Source: Candidatus Bathyarchaeota archaeon RBG_13_52_12 (GTDB lineage Archaea; Thermoproteota; Bathyarchaeia; TCS64). Taken from it: DNA of 19,771 nucleotides. Positions 12,313 through 19,604 of this stretch are shown here, one piece after another (positions within the stretch are counted from its first letter, which is position 1; each line of letters opens with the position of its first letter). Below the pieces are notes generated by a model, which was given only the letters and a program-made list of their open reading frames with translations, was not told the origin of the DNA and ran no database searches. The position numbers and the translations under genes are program-made. Where the stretch lies: NCBI GenBank assembly GCA_001774245.1, contig MEZF01000006.1, positions 217 through 19,987 on the forward strand. Reading direction: 5' to 3'.

Positions 12313-13935
12313 TTGACTAACAACATTAATCAAAATATTAACCCAAGCATCATAGGCAAGGGTACATGGTATGACAAAGCTGCGTCCGAACTTATCGAGC
12401 GCGAAAAGAAGCTCGGCAGAAGCCTCAAAATGATAAGAACCGAGAGCGGTCTCGGTGCCTCCGGCTTCCCCCACATAGGGAGCCTCGGCGACGCCCTCCG
12501 TAACTATGCCGTTGCCCTAGGCTGTAGAGTCCAAGGCTATAACGCGGAGCTCATAGCATTCAGCGACGATAAGGATGGTCTCAGAAAGGTCCCCGCAGGA
12601 CTCCCCCAAGAGTTGGAGAAATGGCTCGGCTTCTCCGTAAGCACAATACCCGACCCAGCAGGCGACTGTCACAAGAGTTTTGGCGCCCACATGACAAGCC
12701 AACTCCTTACAGCACTTGACACAAGCGGCGCTGACTACCACTTCATGAGTGGCTTCGAATGCTATAAGCAGGGCGTCTTCAATGAAGAGATTCTCGCTAT
12801 CATGAACAACCACGAGCGCGTGGGCAAGATCATTGAGGAGGAAATCGGACAAGAGAAGTACATGGAGGAACTCCCCTACTTTGTCGTATGTGAAAAGTGT
12901 GGACGCATCTACACCACACACGCCACCGCCTACCACCCCGATTCACACACCATCGAGTACGAATGCAAGGGAATGGAGGTCCGCGGTAACTGGCTCGAGG
13001 GCTGTGACCACAAAGGCAAGGTCGACGCACTCTCAGGGAATGGTAAGCTTAGCTGGAAGGTCGAGTTCGCGGCTCGGTGGAGGGCTCTCGACATACGCTT
13101 CGAGGCCTATGGCAAAGATATAGCCGATAGTGTTCGCGTAAACGACAGAATTTGCCGCGAAATACTCGGTTGGGAGCCCCCGATGCACGTACAATATGAG
13201 ATGTTCACTGACCGCGGCGGGCATAAGATCAGCAAGTCTGCGGGTAACGTCTTTACCCCACAGGTGTGGTACCGCTACGGCTCACCCCAGTCATTAAACT
13301 TACTCATATTCAAACGCTTCATAGGTACTAAGAGCGGGAGCGTCGAGGGCATCCCAATCCATATGGACGAGCTTGATGACACCGAGGACGCCTACTTCGG
13401 TAAGTCGAAGACTATAAACGAGATGGAATTGGCACAGAACTCTGGCCTCTACGAGTACTGTTGGATGCTGAAGCCTCCTAAGGAACCTGAGGTACACGTA
13501 CCCTACAACCTCATCTTGAAGCTCGCTAGGCTCGCTCCGAAGGGAGCGGAGGCTGAATTCATAAAGGGGAAGCTCAGAGAATATGGGTACCTCGATAAAA
13601 CTGAGAAAGGCCTGGACAAGCGAATTGGCTATGCACTCAACTGGATAGCGGATTTCGCAGATGAGTCGCCAGATGTCAACCTCACCGAACAAGAGGCCAC
13701 AATAGTTAAGGCAGTCATATCGGAGCTCATGAAGACGAATACACCAGAGGAGTACCAGGGCGTCGCCTTCAAAACAGCGAAGGCTAACGATTGGAAGCCG
13801 AGAGACGTCTTTTCTGTCATCTATAGGGTTCTGCTAGGTAAGAGTCAGGGACCAAGGTTGGGTCCTTACATTGCGTTGATCGGAAAAACGGGTGTCATCT
13901 CCGAGCTGGAGGACGCTCTTAAAAATAAGGTGTAG
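12313..13935 (+). CDS. lysS: Lysyl-tRNA synthetase, class I
   Basis: A 540-residue class I LysRS, the form found in most archaea and some bacteria in place of the class II enzyme. The Rossmann catalytic domain shows the HIGH-type motif as PHIGS (residues 53-57) and the KMSKS-type motif as KISKS (305-309). Between them is a cysteine-rich insertion (CEKCG, then CKG and GCDH), likely zinc-binding. The C-terminal helical region recognises the anticodon. It charges tRNA-Lys with lysine using ATP. TTG 12313 is the only usable start, since a TAA lies in frame six codons upstream. It overlaps the TGA of a four-codon frame beginning at ATG 12302. Confidence 0.96.
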   Translation: MTNNINQNINPSIIGKGTWYDKAASELIEREKKLGRSLKMIRTESGLGASGFPHIGSLGDALRNYAVALGCRVQGYNAELIAFSDDKDGLRKVPAGLPQELEKWLGFSVSTIPDPAGDCHKSFGAHMTSQLLTALDTSGADYHFMSGFECYKQGVFNEEILAIMNNHERVGKIIEEEIGQEKYMEELPYFVVCEKCGRIYTTHATAYHPDSHTIEYECKGMEVRGNWLEGCDHKGKVDALSGNGKLSWKVEFAARWRALDIRFEAYGKDIADSVRVNDRICREILGWEPPMHVQYEMFTDRGGHKISKSAGNVFTPQVWYRYGSPQSLNLLIFKRFIGTKSGSVEGIPIHMDELDDTEDAYFGKSKTINEMELAQNSGLYEYCWMLKPPKEPEVHVPYNLILKLARLAPKGAEAEFIKGKLREYGYLDKTEKGLDKRIGYALNWIADFADESPDVNLTEQEATIVKAVISELMKTNTPEEYQGVAFKTAKANDWKPRDVFSVIYRVLLGKSQGPRLGPYIALIGKTGVISELEDALKNKV

Positions 13936-13943
13936 CTAGGAGG

Positions 13944-14126
13944 CTAGTTACCGTATGGCTTACCAGCGTTACCCCAGTTATACTTCTCAACATCGTAGAA
14001 GACGATGCTGACCGCCTCGGGTTTACACCCAACAGCCTCACACATCGCCTTCGTCAACAACTCCATAGCCTTAGCCTTCGTGGCTTTGTCCCTACCAGCA
14101 TACCATTTGACTTCTATCCACGGCAT
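13944..14126 (-). CDS. 4-oxalocrotonate tautomerase family protein
   Basis: A 60-residue protein of exactly the size of 4-OT subunits. The second residue is Pro, which becomes the N-terminal catalytic base after Met removal, and Arg12 lies in the conserved GR position (WYAGRDKATKAK). The C-terminal strand VSIVFYDVEKYNW also fits. These enzymes tautomerise enol/keto acids as hexamers; relatives include CaaD and MSAD dehalogenases and decarboxylases. GGTGA lies seven bases before the ATG. It converges on lysS with an 8-base gap. No aromatic meta-cleavage genes are nearby, so the substrate is unknown. Confidence 0.87.
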   Translation of the reverse strand: MPWIEVKWYAGRDKATKAKAMELLTKAMCEAVGCKPEAVSIVFYDVEKYNWGNAGKPYGN

Positions 14127-14288
14127 AATTCTTCACCGTTGATACAGGTGCCCTTCTCATGTTATGAAGGTTATGAGCGGCGGGCTCCAAACTCAAGATC
14201 CTCATCACGGGTTCAGAAGGGCAAAGTCATCATCGCCCGCCTAAGTATCGGAGTTCGATTGGGGCGATAAACGTTTTCACCCGATTAT

Positions 14289-14298
14289 CTTTTTATAC
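14289..14298 (+). promoter_or_regulatory. TATA box of the dCMP deaminase gene
   Basis: CTTTTTATAC is centred about 26 bases upstream of ATG 14320, consistent with a leaderless message. Confidence 0.6.
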
Positions 14299-14319
14299 GA
14301 TCCAACCTCTCTACGATTC

Positions 14320-14817
14320 ATGGACCGTCCAGAAAAAGACAGGTATTTTCTCGATATTGCTCTCAGCGTCGCAGCTCGCTCCACCTGCACAAGACGTAAG
14401 TTCGGTGCAGTAATAGTAAAAGATAGTACAATAGTGGGAACCGGTTATAACGGTACAGCAAGAGGCGTCGTCAACTGCTACGAAGTCGGCTGTATAAAGG
14501 ACGAGATGGAGTCTCCACAAGGGGCAGCGTACGACTACTGTCCCGCAGTCCACGCGGAAGAGAATGCGATCATCAACAGTAACCGCAGTGACAGGATAGG
14601 ATCAACACTCTACATCGCAGGGAGGGACAAGGACGGGAAGCTTACAATGGCAGTTCCATGTCAGAGGTGCCGCCGCAAGATAATGAATAGCCAGATCAGG
14701 GACGTTATCATACTAAGCAACGAATGTAACCCAATTCACTACGACGTAAACAGCTACGCGGAGGAAGACAGCAGATGGTACCTGGAGGTACTTAAGAATG
14801 CTAAACAAAGCATCTAA
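14320..14817 (+). CDS. Deoxycytidylate (dCMP) deaminase family protein
   Basis: A 165-residue zinc deaminase. His78-Ala-Glu80 in CPAVHAEENAI and Cys114-x2-Cys117 in PCQRC form the catalytic zinc site, with Glu80 as the proton shuttle. Upstream conserved segments CTRRKFGAVIVKD and GTGYNGTARG, and extra cysteines (Cys53, Cys58, Cys74) typical of ComEB-type dCMP deaminases, favour dCMP over cytidine. The product dUMP feeds thymidylate synthesis. The ATG start is fixed by the TATA box 26 bases upstream. It stands alone, between a converse-strand tautomerase gene and a small coiled-coil gene. Confidence 0.9.
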   Translation: MDRPEKDRYFLDIALSVAARSTCTRRKFGAVIVKDSTIVGTGYNGTARGVVNCYEVGCIKDEMESPQGAAYDYCPAVHAEENAIINSNRSDRIGSTLYIAGRDKDGKLTMAVPCQRCRRKIMNSQIRDVIILSNECNPIHYDVNSYAEEDSRWYLEVLKNAKQSI

Positions 14818-14840
14818 CCTGAATCAAAAATGACCTAGTT

Positions 14841-14850
14841 AAATTTATAA
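14841..14850 (+). promoter_or_regulatory. TATA box of the small coiled-coil gene
   Basis: AAATTTATAA lies about 40 bases before ATG 14886. A start near 14872 would give a short leader carrying GGAG at 14874-14877, a ribosome-binding site nine bases from the ATG. Confidence 0.55.
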
Positions 14851-14885
14851 AGAGAATTAATCAACGCAGAACTGGAGACATTTAC

Positions 14886-15023
14886 ATGAGTCAAGAGAAA
14901 AAGTTAAACGACCTCGAGGTCGAGGTTGCCGGTCTAATCGGAAAAATTGACACAATCGAAGAGAAACTCGAGGAGATAATGGAGCGCCTCAGTGAGGTAG
15001 AGGAAAAACTCGACGAACTCTAG
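14886..15023 (+). CDS. 45-residue coiled-coil protein
   Basis: A short gene from ATG 14886 to TAG 15021-15023. The product has many Glu and Lys residues with Leu, Val and Ile spaced in heptads: LNDLEVEVAGLIGKI, then IEEKLEEIMERLSEVEEKLDEL. The whole chain reads as one amphipathic helix and would form a dimeric or trimeric coiled coil. There is no Cys, signal or membrane segment. Support is good for so small a gene: a TATA box at 14841-14850, a ribosome-binding site (GGAG) nine bases before ATG, and codon choice (CTC, GAG, ATC) like its neighbours. It may be an oligomerisation factor or a short prefoldin-like helper. No family is recognised. Confidence 0.75.
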   Translation: MSQEKKLNDLEVEVAGLIGKIDTIEEKLEEIMERLSEVEEKLDEL

Positions 15024-15103
15024 CCACACCCCCATCTACCAAACGAAACTCTTCTTGTAAAAAGTTAAAAGATGCCCTCGTTTCCCTAAGCAATGAGACT
15101 GAA

Positions 15104-16357
15104 ATGGCCTTCGGTGAGCACACGTCAAAGTCTATAATCGGAACAAGGTCAAAGGAACTCATCGAGAAAAAAATTATATTATGTGTGACAGGCAGCGTCG
15201 CTGCGATTAGGAGTCCAGACATCGCAAGGGAGCTGATGCGCCTAGGTGCCGATGTCTACGTTGTAATGACCAAAATGGCTGAACATATAGTTCACCCCGA
15301 CATGCTCCACTGGGCTACGGGGAACCCCGTCGTTACAGAACTCACTGGTGAGATAGAGCACGTTCTGTACGGTGGCGAACACAGGCAACACGCCGACCTT
15401 ATCTTAGTGGCGCCATCCACAGCCAACACCATCGGTAAAGCCGCCGCAGGCATCGACGACACACCAGTTACGACTTTACTCACGACAGCTATAGGTGCAG
15501 GAATACCCGTGATAATAGCCCCGGCGATGCACGTAAGCATGTACAAACACACCATAGTCGATGAGAACATCCGAAAGCTCCAAAGGATAGGCATTGAAGT
15601 CCTTATGCCTAGATTCGAAGAAGGGAAAGCCAAGATACCCGGTACCGAAGAGATCATCGAAGCCGTTGTGAGGAAACTGACAATGCCTCAGGACTTTAAG
15701 GGCAAGCGTATATTGATCACTGCAGGTCCGACGCGTGAGTATATCGACGCATTCCGTTATATCACTAACCCAAGCTCGGGAAAGATGGGCGTAGCGATAG
15801 CGGATGAAGCCCTTGAACGCGGTGCAATGGTCACAATGATCTACGGTCCAGCCACAGTACCACCTCCGCCTAATTCCAAAGTCATTAAGATAGAAACAAC
15901 AGAGGAGATGCTAGACGCCGTTGTAAACGAACTTAAGGCAGAGAAGTACGACGTCGCGATCCTATCAGCGGCGGCATCAGACTGGGGGCCCGTTGATAGG
16001 AAGATGGAGAAGATGCCTTCGAGTAAGGGCGATTGGGTCCTCAGACTCAAAGCGCTCCCCAAGATAATCGCAGAGGTAAAGAAGGCCGACCCAAACGTAT
16101 TCCTGATCGGCTTCAAAGCAGAGTATAACATAACAGAAAAGGAGCTAATAGATAGAAGCTATGAGCGTCTCAAGGAAATGAAGATGGACCTCATAGTTGC
16201 TAACGACGTCTCCAAGGTAGGCCGCGGCTTCAACGTCGACACAAACGAGGTCTATATGATAGACCCGAAACGTGATGTGATCCACATCCCTCTCACCTCG
16301 AAGAAGGAGATAGCAGGCATGCTACTCAACAGAGTAAAGGATCAAACAAAAGCTTAA
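15104..16357 (+). CDS. coaBC: Bifunctional phosphopantothenoylcysteine decarboxylase/phosphopantothenate-cysteine ligase
   Basis: A 417-residue fusion protein. Residues about 22-192 form the CoaC flavoprotein decarboxylase: VTGSVAA (28-34), probable catalytic His86, APSTANTIGK (103-112) and PAMHVSMY (140-147; bacterial enzymes have PAMN, and His is usual in archaea). Residues about 198-410 form the CoaB ligase: ITAGPTREYIDAFRYI (205-220), NPSSGKMG (222-229), AILSAAASDW and LIGFKAE. CoaB joins cysteine to 4'-phosphopantothenate and CoaC decarboxylates the product in coenzyme A synthesis. Archaeal CoaB usually uses CTP; that is family knowledge. The first 20 residues are an unremarkable extension and may be partly untranslated. 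The Eis-like gene follows 22 bases later. Confidence 0.93.
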   Translation: MAFGEHTSKSIIGTRSKELIEKKIILCVTGSVAAIRSPDIARELMRLGADVYVVMTKMAEHIVHPDMLHWATGNPVVTELTGEIEHVLYGGEHRQHADLILVAPSTANTIGKAAAGIDDTPVTTLLTTAIGAGIPVIIAPAMHVSMYKHTIVDENIRKLQRIGIEVLMPRFEEGKAKIPGTEEIIEAVVRKLTMPQDFKGKRILITAGPTREYIDAFRYITNPSSGKMGVAIADEALERGAMVTMIYGPATVPPPPNSKVIKIETTEEMLDAVVNELKAEKYDVAILSAAASDWGPVDRKMEKMPSSKGDWVLRLKALPKIIAEVKKADPNVFLIGFKAEYNITEKELIDRSYERLKEMKMDLIVANDVSKVGRGFNVDTNEVYMIDPKRDVIHIPLTSKKEIAGMLLNRVKDQTKA

Positions 16358-16379
16358 ACGAGATATCCCCTCGCCCTAA

Positions 16380-17603
16380 ATGGTGCTAACGACGACTCCT
16401 TACAAATTCTCATACATAAAGAGCGAACATGACTGGGAGGAGTATTCGAAGCTCCTAAAGACGGCTTTCCCGGGAGAGGGTGTGGACATCTTAGCCAGAC
16501 GACTAAGGAACAATCACCCAGTGATGACATCTAGGAACTTCTTCTCCCTCTGGGACGGAGACCGGATGGTCGCCACCCTCAACCTAATACCTCAGACCTG
16601 GAGCCTCGGAGGGATCAAATTAAAAGTAGCGGAGATGGGACTCGTCGCCTCCGACCCCGAGTATAGGAACAGAGGGCTACAAAGAATCCTTAACAAGAAG
16701 TTCGACAAACGCCTAAAGGAAGACGGCTACCACCTCGCCGCTATCGAGGGGATACCCTTCTTCTACCGTCAATTCGGTTACGAGTACTCCGTTCCACTCG
16801 ACGAGTGGGCGACACTTCCCCTCCAAAATCTACCTAAACAACAGAGCTATGACATCTCATCCCTAACCACCGAGGATGTGCCAAGAGTCATGGAATTACT
16901 CGAAGTTAGCCAAAAAAGATACCTAGTGCACAGTGTAAGAAGCCGCGAAGAGTGGGAGGCTCAGGAGCGGATTGGACATGTCGGCGAGTCAGCGATGCGA
17001 ACATATGTCGTTAGGCGCCATGGGTCACCAGTCGCCTATTTCAGGGCTACAATTAAGGACTTAACGATCTTACTTCACGAAATTAACGAAACAGACGAAG
17101 AGATGTCAAAACAGATAGCGGCTTTCCTAAGAACACTGGGAGAGGAGAACGGTTCAACCGAGCTAGCTTCCAGGGAAAGCTACGACATGACATTCAACAA
17201 ATATATCTCAACCCTCGGCTCCAAGGAAAAACCACTATACGCCTGGCAGATAAAAGTCGTCGATCCATTCAGAATCCTAACGACTATCACCGCAGTGCTC
17301 GAGAGGAGGATTGCCCGATCACAACATCAGGGTTATACTGGCCTTGTCCCCATCAACCTTTACATCGTTACGGTCACACTAACCTTTACCGACGGTGTTA
17401 TCACCGGCGTGAAACTGAGCCCAAGCGAACAAAAAGGCGATATAATGATCAACCCCCGGATATTCACAAAGATGCTACTCGGCTACCGTAGCCTAGACGA
17501 GATAGAGCCCGAGTATCTAGACGTGAGAATTAAACCTGAATATAGGGATCTGATGGGCATCCTTTTTCCGAAGGCAAGAGCCCACATTCACACTTGTTAT
17601 TAA
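16380..17603 (+). CDS. GNAT acetyltransferase, Eis-like, with C-terminal SCP2-type domain
   Basis: A 407-residue protein with the three-part Eis architecture. An N-terminal GNAT domain carries the acetyl-CoA loop YRNRGLQRIL (95-104) and FYRQFGYEY (128-136). A second, degenerate GNAT region spans about residues 155-290. A C-terminal sterol-carrier-like domain starts around YAWQIKVVDPFRIL and ends in LFPKARAHIHTCY; in Eis proteins the terminal carboxylate takes part in catalysis. Mycobacterial Eis acetylates amines of aminoglycosides and proteins at several positions; archaeal members have no known substrate. ATG 16380 lies 22 bases after coaBC, suggesting co-transcription, which may simply link an acetyl-CoA user to CoA supply. 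Confidence 0.82.
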   Translation: MVLTTTPYKFSYIKSEHDWEEYSKLLKTAFPGEGVDILARRLRNNHPVMTSRNFFSLWDGDRMVATLNLIPQTWSLGGIKLKVAEMGLVASDPEYRNRGLQRILNKKFDKRLKEDGYHLAAIEGIPFFYRQFGYEYSVPLDEWATLPLQNLPKQQSYDISSLTTEDVPRVMELLEVSQKRYLVHSVRSREEWEAQERIGHVGESAMRTYVVRRHGSPVAYFRATIKDLTILLHEINETDEEMSKQIAAFLRTLGEENGSTELASRESYDMTFNKYISTLGSKEKPLYAWQIKVVDPFRILTTITAVLERRIARSQHQGYTGLVPINLYIVTVTLTFTDGVITGVKLSPSEQKGDIMINPRIFTKMLLGYRSLDEIEPEYLDVRIKPEYRDLMGILFPKARAHIHTCY

Positions 17604-17697
17604 CGCGCACGTGCAACATAATTAAATAGCTAATGAAACATTTTTTGTTCAAGCTTCAGTTGACATGATTCACTTGAAGCTATTAGAGATGATGTAA

Positions 17698-18096
17698 ATG
17701 GTAGATGTTAAAGCGGAGAAGAGAGCCCTACGAGAACTAATTGATGTAACATTCAAGGCAGAAGATAGGAAAGATATGAAGACTCTGTTAGATTTTTTTG
17801 CAGATGATGTAATCTGCCATGGGCCGGGAATGCCCCAGTTTATTGGAATAAAGGCCCTCAGGGATTTTTATGAAGGATACCTTAAGACACTCGTTACAAT
17901 AATGGGCGAATCAACCCATATCGAGGTTTCCTCCTCTGGAGATATGGCTTGGGATGTTGGTTATAACAAAGCTGAATATAAGGGTCCAAAGGGTAACTTC
18001 AAGGATCAAGGGAAGTACTTTGCATCTTACAAGAAGGTTGATGGTAAGTGGAAGTGTGCCGCTATAGCATTCAGCAGCGATAATCCATCACAATAA
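17698..18096 (+). CDS. SnoaL/NTF2-like protein (DUF4440 type)
   Basis: A 132-residue alpha+beta barrel protein of the NTF2-like superfamily. It opens with helices (LRELIDVTFKAEDRKDMKTLLDFF), followed by ADDVICHGPGMPQFIGIKALRDFYEG, and ends with strands that include YKGPKGNFKDQGKYFASYKKVDGKWKCAAIAF. The motif 'ADDV...PG...G..AL..FY' is common to SnoaL-like proteins, which bind small ligands and sometimes catalyse isomerisation or hydrolysis. Codon use looks more A/T-rich than in the preceding genes, so it may have a different history. It lies 94 bases after the Eis-like gene, behind an A/T-rich spacer (TAATTAAATAG near 17619-17629). The ligand is unknown. Confidence 0.75.
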   Translation: MVDVKAEKRALRELIDVTFKAEDRKDMKTLLDFFADDVICHGPGMPQFIGIKALRDFYEGYLKTLVTIMGESTHIEVSSSGDMAWDVGYNKAEYKGPKGNFKDQGKYFASYKKVDGKWKCAAIAFSSDNPSQ

Positions 18097-18112
18097 ACTC
18101 TTTTCTTTTCTC
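18097..18112 (+). terminator. Oligo-T termination tract after the SnoaL-like gene
   Basis: The stretch after the stop codon is strongly T-rich on the plus strand (ACTCTTTTCTTTTCTC). Archaeal RNA polymerase terminates at such tracts without a hairpin. It lies in the convergent gap with the leftward small gene. Confidence 0.45.
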
Positions 18113-18208
18113 CATAAAATCACATTACCTTTAACTACATATAGAAAATCGAAAAACTTTCTTCGCGCGTGCGTGCACAAATTGATGTTTGCAAATATGT
18201 TATAATGA

Positions 18209-18460
18209 CTAGTTTTCTATCTCCACTGATATGATTTTGAAGCCATTGATCTCCCCCAGATTAATCTGCGATTCGAGTTTTATGGTCATCATTTTCTCCG
18301 CCTCCTCTCTCGAATGAGCATGTACCTTATGTTTCTTGGACTTGGACCCCTCAACTTCGTAGGTTACGATGAACTCGATTCTCTTTCTGGGCGACATCTT
18401 ATCCAGTGCCTTTTTTTGTTTCTTGGGTGTCTTCTTTGTATCTTTATCCTCTTCCTTCAT
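18209..18460 (-). CDS. Highly charged small protein of unknown function
   Basis: An 83-residue protein from ATG 18460 (TTG 18469 would add three). The N-terminal third is very lysine-rich (KEEDKDTKKTPKKQKKALDK) and probably disordered. The rest looks like a small beta-alpha-beta unit: RIEFIVTYEVEG, then KKHKVHAHSREEAEKMMTIKLES, then GFKIISVEIEN. The layout resembles short archaeal proteins in which one helix packs on a three-stranded sheet, but no family is recognised. The basic tail could bind nucleic acid. It is transcribed toward the SnoaL-like gene and away from the transposase remnant. Confidence 0.6.
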   Translation of the reverse strand: MKEEDKDTKKTPKKQKKALDKMSPRKRIEFIVTYEVEGSKSKKHKVHAHSREEAEKMMTIKLESQINLGEINGFKIISVEIEN

Positions 18461-18604
18461 TATAACCAAAATAAGAGTTGGCTTTCAATTTGATTAGATT
18501 TTCTATATTAGCCTGTGCGCGCTGGCTTGTCCCGAAATTCATTCACTAGAATAAGCTTATGTTGATAGTTGGGGTCTCGTCCCCCAATGGATTGTCCAAC
18601 CAGA

Positions 18605-18612
18605 GGAGGTGA
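18605..18612 (+). promoter_or_regulatory. Shine-Dalgarno of the broken transposase, no start codon after it
   Basis: GGAGGTGA is a full anti-SD match, stronger than that of any host gene in the window. Six bases later the codon is TTA, one base from the start codon TTG. Strong ribosome-binding sites on IS genes amid largely leaderless host genes point to separate origin. Confidence 0.6.
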
Positions 18613-18618
18613 GTTCAC

Positions 18619-19604
18619 TTAGGACAAGATGAACACGAGACCCTAGAAACCCTCTTCAAAAACATCGACTTAAGCATTGCCCAACAACAGCTCATCGGAT
18701 GCTTCCACATACCGGGGCCAGGGAGACCACCGAGGAACCCCATCGGAGTACTCAGAGCCTTCATAGTAATGCGGATGAAGGGCATCCGCAGCCTCAGGGA
18801 GCTGGCGAGGATCCTCAACGTCGACCAACGCATACGGAGGCTCTGCCTGGTCAAGAGGGATGAGAATGGTTACCCCCGTTCGGTGCTCAGCCGCTTCACC
18901 CACCTGGTGGGAGCCGAGGCCTTCCGCCTCATATAGAGGAGAAGGTGGTCTGGCTCCTGAGGAGAGCCGGAGTCGCGGAGGTGGACGCGGTCCTCGACGC
19001 CTGCTTCGTGAAGGCGTGGAGCATCAGGGACCCGGAGTCGAATAAGGTGGGCCTCTCGGACCCGGATGCGAGGGTCGGCAGGAATGGTAGAGGATACGAC
19101 TTGGGCTACAAGCTCCACACGTCGGTTGAGCCGAAGCGGATCCTGCCTCTGGCTTGCCTGATGGCTCCTGCGAACCAGAACGAGAAGAGACACGCCTCTA
19201 CGCTGGTGGAGAGGACTAGGTCTGTACTTGGGAGGGTGGACGCCCGGCTCCGATGCCTGATCGGTGACAGCCAGATCAGCAGCAGCCGGGTCAGGAACCT
19301 TGTTGACTGCTCTGTGATCCCGTACACATCGAGCCAGCGTGGTGATGGTCTGCGGGTGGACAGGATGTTCAGATCCCATGGCCCTGAGGCTCTAGCAGTC
19401 GAGTACCGTAAGCGCCCGGCGGTGGAGGCCCTCTTCGCGTATCTCCGGAACCACTTCGGCTTTGACGTGGTCAAGGTGAGGGGCCTGTTGGACGTCTCAG
19501 TTTATGCGTTGCTGAGTGTGCTCTGCATCGTGTTGAACGGGGAGGCGGCTGAGAGCCTTGGTAGGCCGGATAAGGCGTTGTCGCCGACGTTCTTCAACAC
19601 TTGA
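18619..19604 (+). pseudogene. IS4/IS5-type DDE transposase, lost start codon and frameshift
   Basis: Two overlapping frames make one transposase of about 329 residues. The first (to TAG 18934-18936) carries the N-terminal DUF772-like region RPPRNPIGVLRAFIVMRMKG followed by LRELARILN. The second (from about 18930 to TGA 19602-19604) carries the DDE core: Asp in AVLDACFVKAWS, Asp in LIGDSQISSS and Glu in EYRKRPAVEALFAYLR, fitting the Y-2-R-3-E-6-K/R signature. Joining the frames needs a -1 shift near 18930, and the site has no slippery heptamer. A perfect GGAGGTGA (18605-18612) sits six bases before TTA (18619), where a start codon should be. Both defects suggest a decayed copy. Terminal inverted repeats were not identified. 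Confidence 0.85.

Noticed and set aside
12517..12936. A 139-codon leftward frame inside lysS
   Set aside because: Antisense to conserved synthetase sequence, no motif.
18615..18903. Leftward frames opposite the transposase N terminus
   Set aside because: The plus strand encodes a recognisable transposase domain here; the minus frames are mirror images of GC-rich codons.
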